A DNA stretch of 7,413 nucleotides from Alphaproteobacteria bacterium (GTDB lineage Bacteria; Pseudomonadota; Alphaproteobacteria; Rs-D84). The notes beneath the pieces were generated by a model that was not told the DNA's origin, did no database searches, and worked only from the letters and a program-made list of their open reading frames with translations. Of the stretch, positions 1 to 5,005 are shown piece by piece. The DNA lies in the NCBI GenBank assembly GCA_009782725.1, contig WRIM01000024.1, positions 1 through 7,413 of the forward strand, read 5' to 3'. The position numbers and the translations under genes were made by a program. How positions within the stretch are numbered: the first letter of the stretch is position 1; every line of letters begins with the position of its first letter.

Positions 1-1
1 T

Positions 2-355
2 AAAATGATATCAGATATTCAGCCCACCGATGTAATAATGGACGAAGGCCCAAAATCGGTCGCGGAATACGAACGCGCGATTGATAACGCCGCGACAATC
101 GTATGGAACGGCACGGTCGGCATGGCCGAATGGCCCCCGGTGTGGAGCCGCGGCACATTCACGCTTGCAAAACATGTAGCAATTCGCACCCGCGCGGGCA
201 AATTGGAATCGATTATCGGCGGCGGAGACGCGGCGGCGGCGATGGAGGCCGCAGGCGTGGCCGGCGACATGACATATATATCAACCGGCGGCGGCGCGTT
301 CTTGGAATTCATCGAAGGCCGCGAGTTGCCCGGAATAAAAGCATTGGAAAAATAA
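2..355 (+). CDS. pgk: Phosphoglycerate kinase, C-terminal part (5' end outside window)
   Basis: Phosphoglycerate kinase transfers the acyl phosphate of 1,3-bisphosphoglycerate to ADP in cytosolic glycolysis. About 117 residues of the C-terminal, nucleotide-binding lobe are visible. The frame is already open at base 2, so the ATG at 5 is internal. Family landmarks appear in order: MDEGPKS (family: DIGPKT), TIVWNGTVG (family: WNGPMG), IIGGGDAAAA (family: GGGDTAAA), and YISTGGGAFLEFIEGRELPGIKAL at the very end, which is close to consensus. TAA is at 353-355. The gene converges on a - strand gene whose stop lies 10 bp away, with no obvious hairpin terminator between them. Two departures are notable: Pro of WNGP is Thr, and the next stretch (GMAEWPPVWSRGT) is unusual, although the Glu and the GT that close this loop are kept. 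Identification is secure. Whether the enzyme is kinetically ordinary cannot be judged from this end alone. Confidence 0.95.
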   Translation, partial: KMISDIQPTDVIMDEGPKSVAEYERAIDNAATIVWNGTVGMAEWPPVWSRGTFTLAKHVAIRTRAGKLESIIGGGDAAAAMEAAGVAGDMTYISTGGGAFLEFIEGRELPGIKALEK

Positions 356-365
356 AAAACGTCAA

Positions 366-719
366 TTACAAAGTGTAAGCGTTTTCATACGCGAATGCGG
401 CGGCGGTGTTTTTCAGCCTTGCTTCGTTTAATTCTTCCGCATAGAGCCCCACTCTGTTTTGTTCGGATTTTATCGGGGCCGATTGCGGTTTTAATTTTCT
501 GTGCGCTTTGTCCATATTTCTTTTTGTAGCATGAGGGGACTTGCCGTGCAAAGCAGCATTTAATGCGGCGTTAACATTGACTTTTCTGTATTTGTCTGTC
601 ACGGGTTCAAGACGGGTCTCGGTATCTTCGCGCATATATTTCATGCGGTGTTCTTCAATCGACAGCAAGGCATCCGTAAAATCCCCGTCTATAATTCCGG
701 GAACATATTCTTCATTCAT
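366..719 (-). CDS. Small hypothetical protein, unrecognised, behind a G-tract promoter
   Basis: I do not recognise this 117-residue protein. It is hydrophilic, rich in Lys, Arg, Glu, Asn and Ala, has no cysteine, no signal peptide and no membrane segment, and is probably cytosolic and largely helical. The N-terminal third is acidic (MNEEYVPGIIDGDFTDALLS); the middle is strongly basic (around HATKRNMDKAHRKLK). ATG at 719-717 is the preferred start; an in-frame GTG at 728-726 would add three residues. Neither has a clear Shine-Dalgarno. Evidence that it is real: the frame is open over the whole pgk-ftsY gap, and a strong promoter points into it. Five of its eight arginines use AGA/AGG, whereas the neighbouring pgk end, ftsY and clpP use CGN only, suggesting a separate origin. 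Stop TAA at 368-366 lies 10 bp from the pgk stop. Confidence 0.6.
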   Translation of the reverse strand: MNEEYVPGIIDGDFTDALLSIEEHRMKYMREDTETRLEPVTDKYRKVNVNAALNAALHGKSPHATKRNMDKAHRKLKPQSAPIKSEQNRVGLYAEELNEARLKNTAAAFAYENAYTL

Positions 720-745
720 TTTAATCACTTTTATTTATACCATAT

Positions 746-774
746 AATATACCCCCCCCCTCCAGTTTTGTCAA
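746..774 (-). promoter_or_regulatory. Promoter of the - strand orphan gene with a G9 tract in its spacer
   Basis: On the - strand, a perfect -35 TTGACA (774-769) is followed by exactly 17 bp and a -10 TATATT (751-746). Nine of the spacer bases, next to the -10, are a G run (760-752). Transcription would start near 739, about 20 nt before the ATG at 719. The 17-bp spacing is optimal for sigma-70 in the present tract length. Confidence 0.7.
752..760. repeat. C9/G9 homopolymer in promoter spacer
   Basis: Nine consecutive C on the + strand. Tracts of this kind slip during replication, and here each gained or lost base would change the -35/-10 distance of the orphan-gene promoter by one. It also lies about 36 bp upstream of the ftsY -35, where it has no evident role. 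Confidence 0.9.
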
Positions 775-795
775 GTGCATTATTCGGATTAATCT

Positions 796-823
796 TTGAA
801 ATTCGTTATTTGGCTGGTATAAT
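796..823 (+). promoter_or_regulatory. Extended -10 promoter for ftsY
   Basis: TTGAAA at 796-801, a 16-bp spacer, then TGG-TATAAT with the perfect -10 at 818-823 and the TG of an extended -10 at 815-816. The predicted start, 6-9 bases after the -10, falls at about 829-832, only 1-4 nt before the ftsY ATG at 833. The promoter is divergent to the orphan-gene promoter; the two -35 boxes are 21 bp apart. Confidence 0.7.
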
Positions 824-832
824 CGGGAAACT

Positions 833-1681
833 ATGGGCATATTCTCTAAGATTTCATCATTATTCACCGGCCGGCGCGAGTTGGACACGGTCACGACCGA
901 ATCCCTCACCGATGCGCTAATCCTGTCGGATATCGCGCCGGATTTGGCCGAAGATTTGGTCGGGCGTCTTCGCGCGCGCGGCACGCTCACCGAAGCGGAC
1001 GCAAAACAAATTCTTTTCGACGCAATGCTTCCCATTGTTTCAAAACTACAAAATTCCGGGGCCGAAAAATCTCCCGCGGTGATTTTGGTAATTGGAGTAA
1101 ATGGCGCGGGCAAAACCACAACCATTGGCAAAATGGCCAAAATCTGGACGGATGCGGGTAAAAAGGTTGTAATCGCCGCAGCGGATACTTTCCGCGCCGC
1201 CGCGACCGAACAATTGACCGTTTGGGCCGACCGCGCGGGCGCGACGCTTATCACCGGAGACCGCGACCCGGCCGCATGCGCGTACAGCGCCGTCCAACAC
1301 GGCCGCGACATTTCTGCCGACATTGTTATAATCGATACCGCGGGGCGGCTTCATAATCGCGCGGATTTAATGGACGAGCTTTCTAAAATCACCCGCGTTA
1401 TAAAAAAGATCGATGCGGACGCGCCGCATGAAACGCTTCTTGTTTTGGATGCGAACACCGGACAGAACGCCCTGAACCAGATTGAATATTTCAATAATGT
1501 CGCGCCTCTCACCGGATTAATCGTGACCAAAATGGATTCGAGCGCCAAAGGCGGATTCTTGGTCACATACGCGGCCAAAACCAAATCCCCCCTTCCCGTC
1601 TATGCAATCGGATACGGCGAGAAAATCGACGATTTGCGCCCATTTTCCGCGGACGTTTATTTGAAAAAACTGCTAAGCTAG
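833..1681 (+). CDS. ftsY: Signal recognition particle receptor FtsY (NG domain only)
   Basis: FtsY is the membrane-associated SRP receptor GTPase that docks ribosome-SRP complexes at the SecYEG translocon. The 282-residue product is an N-terminal four-helix N domain (about 1-75) plus a complete G domain. G1 GVNGAGKT is at 88-95, the [11 protein letters not shown] insertion-box motif at 118-128, G3 DTAGR at 168-172, DANTGQNAL at 206-214, G4 TKMD at 232-235 followed by SSAKGG, and G5 GYGE at 260-263. It lacks the long acidic A domain of E. coli FtsY; the short start [11 protein letters not shown] looks amphipathic and could be the membrane-targeting helix, as in other short FtsY proteins. ATG 833 fits this start. 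There is no good Shine-Dalgarno, consistent with the near-leaderless promoter just upstream. Stop TAG is at 1679-1681; clpP begins 52 bp later with no clear terminator between. Confidence 0.97.
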   Translation: MGIFSKISSLFTGRRELDTVTTESLTDALILSDIAPDLAEDLVGRLRARGTLTEADAKQILFDAMLPIVSKLQNSGAEKSPAVILVIGVNGAGKTTTIGKMAKIWTDAGKKVVIAAADTFRAAATEQLTVWADRAGATLITGDRDPAACAYSAVQHGRDISADIVIIDTAGRLHNRADLMDELSKITRVIKKIDADAPHETLLVLDANTGQNALNQIEYFNNVAPLTGLIVTKMDSSAKGGFLVTYAAKTKSPLPVYAIGYGEKIDDLRPFSADVYLKKLLS

Positions 1682-1720
1682 AAAGTGGCGAATCGGTTTT
1701 TTGTATGATATTATTAGAAA

Positions 1721-1726
1721 AAAGGA
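1721..1726 (+). promoter_or_regulatory. Ribosome binding site deciding the clpP start
   Basis: AAAGGA lies 7 nt before the ATG at 1734 and supports that start over the in-frame ATG at 1704. It is one of the few clear Shine-Dalgarno sequences in the window. Confidence 0.7.
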
Positions 1727-1733
1727 TAAATCA

Positions 1734-2318
1734 ATGTCACTTATACCAATGGTTATCGAAGAGTCGGGACGCGGCGAACGTTCTTTTGACATTTATTCCC
1801 GCCTGCTGCGCGACCGCATCATAATGTTGCAAGGCGAATTCGACATATCCATGGCGAATATCATTATTGCGCAATTGCTTTTTCTTGAATCCGAAAATCC
1901 GAACGCGGATATATCTTTGTACATTCAATCCCCGGGGGGAAGCGCGGACGCATGCTATGCGATTCTTGACACCATGAATTATATTAAATCGAACGTATCC
2001 ACAATCGGCATGGGAATTGTCGCATCCGCGGCTTCTGTGATTCTTACCGGCGGCGAAAAGGGAAAACGCTTTGCGCTTCCCAATGCGAATATTATGATAC
2101 ATCAACCGTTGTCCGGCGCGCGCGGCCAAGTAACCGACCTTGAAATTCAAATAAAGCACGCGATTGCGTTAAAAGAGAAACTTATCGACACATATGTTCA
2201 AACAACCGGAAAGTCAAAGCGGGAAATCTCTGCGGCAATCGAACGCGACAATTATATGACCGCAACCGAGGCAAAGGATTTTGGGCTGATTGATGAAGTT
2301 CTCATACGTAAGGCGTAA
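1734..2318 (+). CDS. clpP: ATP-dependent Clp protease proteolytic subunit ClpP
   Basis: ClpP is the serine peptidase that forms the double-heptameric chamber of ClpXP and degrades proteins unfolded by its ATPase partner. The 194-residue product is of normal length with the start [25 protein letters not shown], typical of the proteobacterial family. The catalytic triad by alignment is Ser98 (in [10 protein letters not shown]), His123 (in MIHQPLSG) and Asp172 (in IERDNYM). The oxyanion-region SPGGSADA lies at 66-73 and the handle helix with GQVTDLEIQ at 131-139. ATG 1734 is chosen because of its Shine-Dalgarno and because the MSLIP start matches the family. The region around the serine ([17 protein letters not shown]) is somewhat divergent from the usual QAASMGA but keeps the serine. 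The last four codons, including the stop TAA, already belong to the 7-bp repeat array that begins at 2307. The clpX partner is downstream but displaced by the four-helix cassette. Confidence 0.97.
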   Translation: MSLIPMVIEESGRGERSFDIYSRLLRDRIIMLQGEFDISMANIIIAQLLFLESENPNADISLYIQSPGGSADACYAILDTMNYIKSNVSTIGMGIVASAASVILTGGEKGKRFALPNANIMIHQPLSGARGQVTDLEIQIKHAIALKEKLIDTYVQTTGKSKREISAAIERDNYMTATEAKDFGLIDEVLIRKA

Positions 2319-2340
2319 GACGTGAGGCGTGAGGCGCAAG
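2307..2340 (+). repeat. Left arm: degenerate 7-bp repeat array, consensus CGTRAGR
   Basis: Almost five head-to-tail heptamers: CGTAAGG, CGTAAGA, two copies of CGTGAGG, then a divergent CGCAAG ending at 2340. It overlaps the clpP stop codon and supplies the GAGG (2331-2334) that serves as Shine-Dalgarno for the four-helix gene. Confidence 0.85.
2331..2334 (+). promoter_or_regulatory. Ribosome binding site of the four-helix gene, made by the repeat
   Basis: GAGG, the core of one CGTGAGG heptamer, lies 6 nt before the ATG at 2341. It favours that ATG over the in-frame GTG at 2329, which sits inside the array, and the ATG at 2350. Confidence 0.55.
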
Positions 2341-2691
2341 ATGACAGTTATGGAAGATTTGGATGTATATAAATTAGCATACAAAATCGTGCTTGATATA
2401 TACAAATTAACTACAAAATATCCAAACGATGAAAAATTCGGATTGGTATCTCAGATGCGCCGCGCCGCCGTGTCTGTGGTCTCTAACCTGTCAGAAGGTG
2501 GGGCGCGAATATCAGACGGCGAGCAGAAACAATTCATCGGACACGCGCGCGGCTCTCTTGTGGAGTTGCGAACACAGTTAAGATTATCAAAAGATATTGG
2601 TTTTATTTCAGAAAATGAATCCGCCGATATCCTAAATGATATTGAAAGAACAAAAATGATGATGAATGGATTATTAAAAACATTAAAATAG
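2341..2691 (+). CDS. Four-helix-bundle protein, S23 / 23S rRNA intervening-sequence type
   Basis: The 116-residue product matches the small all-helical S23/IVP family, named from ORFs in 23S rRNA intervening sequences and related in fold to the Avd accessory protein of diversity-generating retroelements. Signature segments in order are DLDVYKLAYKIVLDIYKLT (about 6-24), FGLVSQMRRAAVSVVSNLSEG (about 32-52; family: LxxQLRRAAxSIxxNIAEG), GHARGSLVELRTQL (about 66-79) and a C-terminal helix ending LLKTLK. Length is normal for the family. Known members form pentameric barrels; the molecular function is unresolved and none is claimed here. Start ATG 2341 has GAGG 6 nt upstream; ATG 2350 is the alternative. 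The gene starts 22 bp after clpP and is flanked by inverted heptamer arrays, suggesting it arrived as a unit. Two of seven arginines are AGA, unlike clpP (none), consistent with an outside origin. Confidence 0.88.
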   Translation: MTVMEDLDVYKLAYKIVLDIYKLTTKYPNDEKFGLVSQMRRAAVSVVSNLSEGGARISDGEQKQFIGHARGSLVELRTQLRLSKDIGFISENESADILNDIERTKMMMNGLLKTLK

Positions 2692-2695
2692 GGAG
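2690..2695 (+). promoter_or_regulatory. Shine-Dalgarno-like AGGGAG before the alternative clpX GTG start
   Basis: AGGGAG overlaps the stop of the four-helix gene and lies 5 nt before GTG 2701, which is in frame with clpX. The conventional ATG 2749 has only an A-run and repeat sequence upstream. This site therefore bears on which clpX start is used. Confidence 0.4.
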
Positions 2696-2710
2696 TGGCT
2701 GTGCGTCGTT

Positions 2711-2743
2711 TTGCGTCTTACGCCTTACGCCTCACGCCTTACG
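2711..2743 (-). repeat. Right arm: inverted copy of the 7-bp repeat array
   Basis: On the + strand it reads as TYACGCC heptamers, the reverse complement of CGTRAGR. Aligned to the left arm it matches 28 of 33 bases with transitions only. It ends 5 nt before the clpX ATG and would be translated if clpX starts at GTG 2701. Confidence 0.85.
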
Positions 2744-2748
2744 AAAAA

Positions 2749-4017
2749 ATGTCCAAAAAAGAAGAAATAACGCCAACCCAGCAAGAGCATCAGATTTGCA
2801 GCTTTTGCGGCAAGGCCGTGTTCGAAGTAAAAAAGCTTGTATCTGGCAAGAATGTTTGCATCTGCGACGAATGCATTGGGTTGTGCAACGACATAATGGC
2901 GGATGACGAGAAACAAAAAATCACGCATGACGCGACCAAGCTTCCGACGCCGTCAAAAATTTACAAAATTCTTAACGACTATATAATCGGGCAGGATGAT
3001 GCGAAAAAGACGCTTGCCGTCGCGGTTTATAATCATTATAAAAGGCACAGCGCCGGCATTCGGGCCGACGTCGAAATCCAAAAATCGAACATACTTATGA
3101 TCGGGCCGACGGGTACCGGCAAAACTCTTTTCGCGCAAACTTTGGCGCGCGTTCTGGACGTGCCTTTTGCGATTGCGGACGCAACCACATTGACCGAGGC
3201 TGGATACGTCGGCGAAGATGTTGAAAGCGTTTTGACGCGCCTTGTGCAAAATGCGAATTTTGATATCGAACGCGCGCAAAAAGGAATTATCTATATCGAC
3301 GAAATCGACAAAATCTCGCGTAAATCTGAAAATCCGTCGCTGACCCGCGATGTATCCGGCGAAGGCGTTCAACAGGCTTTGTTGAAACTTATCGAAGGAA
3401 CGACCGCGAATATTCCGATTAACGCATCCGGTTCTGGCCGCAAACACCCCGGAGAGAATACTCAGCAAATTAATACGAACGGAATTCTGTTCATATGCGG
3501 CGGCGCATTCGACGGCCTTAACAAAATTATCGGCGCGCGCACGAATGAACGCGCCGGCATCGGGTTCGGCGCCACAGTGGTCAGCAAGCAAGAACGTACC
3601 GAGAAAAACCGTCTTGCCGATGTTCAGCCTTCCGATATTGTAAAATTCGGAATTATACCGGAATTGGTCGGGCGTTTGCCGATTATAACGACTTTGACCG
3701 AGCTTGACCAAGATGCTTTGGTAAAGATATTGACCGAGCCCAAGAATGCGATTGTAAAACAATACATGGCAATACTTGAAATGGAAGGCGTAAAGTTAAC
3801 CATAAAGCCCGACGCATTGACCGCAATTGCCGAACATGCGATGAAGCGCAAAACCGGCGCGCGCGGATTACGCTCTATCTTGGAAAAAATACTTTTGACG
3901 CCGATGTTCGATGCGCCGGACACGCCGGACTTGAAAGAAATCGTCATAGACGCGGATGTTGTGGGCGGCAAGAAAGCCCCCGTGCAGATATTCGGCGCGG
4001 CAAAAAAAGCGGCGTAA
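2749..4017 (+). CDS. clpX: ATP-dependent Clp protease ATPase subunit ClpX
   Basis: ClpX is the hexameric AAA+ unfoldase that recognises substrates and threads them into ClpP. The 422-residue product (from ATG 2749) is full length. The N-terminal zinc-binding domain has Cys17, Cys20, Cys39 and Cys42 (CX2C-X18-CX2C). Walker A GPTGTGKT is at 119-126, the GYVG pore loop at 152-155, Walker B IIYIDEID around 180-187, the RKH loop at 231-233, the ClpP-docking IGF loop at 271-273, the arginine finger Arg309 in ELVGRLP, and the sensor-2 motif GARGLR with Arg372. Every key residue is present, so a working ClpXP pair is expected. ATG 2749 gives the family-typical start. However, GTG 2701 has a better Shine-Dalgarno (AGGGAG) and would add 16 residues ([16 protein letters not shown]) encoded by the cassette arm. 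The lon gene often found after clpX is not here; exported-protein genes follow instead. Confidence 0.97.
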   Translation: MSKKEEITPTQQEHQICSFCGKAVFEVKKLVSGKNVCICDECIGLCNDIMADDEKQKITHDATKLPTPSKIYKILNDYIIGQDDAKKTLAVAVYNHYKRHSAGIRADVEIQKSNILMIGPTGTGKTLFAQTLARVLDVPFAIADATTLTEAGYVGEDVESVLTRLVQNANFDIERAQKGIIYIDEIDKISRKSENPSLTRDVSGEGVQQALLKLIEGTTANIPINASGSGRKHPGENTQQINTNGILFICGGAFDGLNKIIGARTNERAGIGFGATVVSKQERTEKNRLADVQPSDIVKFGIIPELVGRLPIITTLTELDQDALVKILTEPKNAIVKQYMAILEMEGVKLTIKPDALTAIAEHAMKRKTGARGLRSILEKILLTPMFDAPDTPDLKEIVIDADVVGGKKAPVQIFGAAKKAA

Positions 4018-4069
4018 TCGATAAATTTCTCTCTTTCATAATTTTTCATTTTCTGATAAAATTATAATC

Positions 4070-4975
4070 ATGTTAAAAATCAAGCATTTTGCTATTTGCT
4101 TTTTGCTGTTTGCTCTTTGTGCGGAAAGCGCGCAATCGGCCGTATCTTGCAATGTGCCGAACCTTATCCAATGTCTTGATTCCGCGTGCGCAATTAATAT
4201 AAATACTCATCCCGGCGCGCGGTGCGCGCTTTGCGGCACGGATTTGGCGGCCGACGCTGTAAAGCAAAAATCCAATTATACTTTCGGCGGCGCCGATGTC
4301 GCCCCCCAGATGCAGCAATTGGCATTGGGCCGCGTTGCCGCGATTACATTCTCTGAACGCGATTTGCGTAACGCCCCGTCCGAAGCGGGCAAAAGATACG
4401 CATGGGCGTCGGCAGAATGCAGAAAAAAAGTACCGAACTGCACGGCCGAAGACATAGAAAAAAATTACGATAAATTAATCGAGCAATCTTGCCGTGCGGT
4501 ACTAAGTGACAACGAATACGCCGCCGCGCATATTCGCCCCGCCGCCAAGTCGCGCGCCGCATGCAATGCGGAAATGCAAAATTATATGACCGGTAATTCG
4601 CGCTGCGGCGTGAACTTTATAAACTGTGTCGAAGACCCGGATTTCGATCGATATTTTTCAAGCGGCATAGTGGATACAAAATGCGATGACTTTGCATCCG
4701 CGCTTCGCGTCGACATGTTGGCCACGCGCGACGGATTTGTCCGCGCCCGTGCCGATTCCCTTGACCGCATAGTCACCGCGCACCGCGAATCAAGAGAGGC
4801 CCGCGTTAATGCCGTCCGCGCGGGATGCCGCGACGGAAGCCTGAAAGCCGCATGCGTTGCAACCGCGTGCAACGTGATGCCGAACAATTGTCCCGAAGTT
4901 AACGGCGGCGGCGAGGTATCAAGCGCTACCCTCCTCTGCAAATACGTAGAGCTGGCATGTGATAGGGTGAAATAA
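4070..4975 (+). CDS. Exported cysteine-rich protein, unrecognised
   Basis: I cannot name this 301-residue protein. It begins with a clear Sec signal peptide: MLKIKH, a hydrophobic core (FAICFLLFALCA) and a likely cleavage after AQSA at residue 24. The mature part holds 18 cysteines, an even number that suits disulphides in the periplasm or outside the cell, including CALC near residue 52. A module around 165-205 (AACNAEM...NSRCGVNFINCVEDPDFDRYF...KC) resembles two segments of the next gene's product, so the two are probably related. Residues about 210-250 look like a charged helix. ATG 4070 is the only start that keeps the signal peptide; there is no Shine-Dalgarno. A perfect TATAAT ends one base before the ATG, too close to serve it. 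The gene lies 52 bp after clpX and 30 bp before the next gene, so joint transcription is likely. The signal-peptide codons are a 7-bp repeat. Confidence 0.85.
   Translation: MLKIKHFAICFLLFALCAESAQSAVSCNVPNLIQCLDSACAININTHPGARCALCGTDLAADAVKQKSNYTFGGADVAPQMQQLALGRVAAITFSERDLRNAPSEAGKRYAWASAECRKKVPNCTAEDIEKNYDKLIEQSCRAVLSDNEYAAAHIRPAAKSRAACNAEMQNYMTGNSRCGVNFINCVEDPDFDRYFSSGIVDTKCDDFASALRVDMLATRDGFVRARADSLDRIVTAHRESREARVNAVRAGCRDGSLKAACVATACNVMPNNCPEVNGGGEVSSATLLCKYVELACDRVK
4087..4121 (+). repeat. 7-bp repeat array in the signal-peptide codons
   Basis: Five successive heptamers of the form NTTTGCT: TTTTGCT, ATTTGCT, TTTTGCT, GTTTGCT, then a degenerate CTTTGTG. They encode the hydrophobic core of the signal peptide. 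Because seven is not a multiple of three, gain or loss of one unit would shift the frame, while three units would add or remove seven residues. Confidence 0.75.
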
Positions 4976-5000
4976 ATAACAATTAACAAATAACAATTAA
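4974..5000 (+). repeat. Left arm of a perfect 27-bp inverted repeat (AAWTAAC heptamers)
   Basis: About four heptamers alternating AAATAAC and AATTAAC. The 27 bases are the exact reverse complement of 5061-5087. The arm begins at the second base of the upstream gene's TAA stop and ends 5 bases before the next gene's ATG. Confidence 0.9.
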
Positions 5001-5005
5001 AAATT

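Larger units (their letters stand above)
2307..2743 (+). mobile_element. Stem-bounded four-helix-bundle cassette between clpP and clpX
   Basis: A 437-bp unit fills the whole space between the ends of clpP and clpX: inverted 33-base arms (2307-2339 and 2711-2743) enclosing one S23/IVP-like gene. The arms match at 28 of 33 positions. All five differences are transitions, three of which become G-U pairs in RNA, so a transcript could pair over nearly the full arm. The left arm starts inside the last clpP codons; the right arm ends 5 nt before the clpX ATG. The form recalls the intervening sequences of bacterial 23S rRNA genes, which are stem-bounded and may carry an S23-type ORF. Here it lies in a protein-coding operon. 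Mobility is inferred; no transposase or target duplication is visible. Confidence 0.45.

Noticed and set aside
721..1323. 200-residue open frame on the - strand across ftsY and its promoter
   Set aside because: It is antisense to a complete FtsY G domain and runs through the divergent promoter region; composition is that of a shadow frame.
1704..1714. TATGAT / TATTAT as a clpP promoter
   Set aside because: No -35-like hexamer at 16-18 bp; too weak to annotate.
2341..2691. Four-helix gene as an Avd of a diversity-generating retroelement
   Set aside because: No reverse transcriptase, template repeat or variable repeat is visible. Similarity is only at the level of the fold family.
2307..2743. 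Repeat arrays as a CRISPR
   Set aside because: Units are 7 bp and directly abutting, with no spacers and no cas genes.
2307..2743. Cassette within a 23S rRNA gene
   Set aside because: Flanking sequence on both sides is clpP and clpX coding sequence, not rRNA.
2953..3762. 269-residue open frame on the - strand within clpX
   Set aside because: It lies opposite a full-length clpX with every motif intact, and has no recognisable domain or start signal. It is a shadow of clpX codon bias.
4063..4068. Perfect TATAAT as promoter for the first exported-protein gene
   Set aside because: It ends one base before the ATG, so transcription would begin after the start codon, and there is no -35 at a suitable distance. 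Probably chance in an A/T-rich gap.
4015..4070. Terminator between clpX and the exported-protein genes
   Set aside because: The gap is A/T-rich but I find no GC-rich hairpin followed by a T run.
353..4975. Stop codon reassignment (no complete gene in the window ends in TGA)
   Set aside because: Tryptophan is encoded by TGG, no gene has an in-frame TGA, and seven stops are too few to mean anything.
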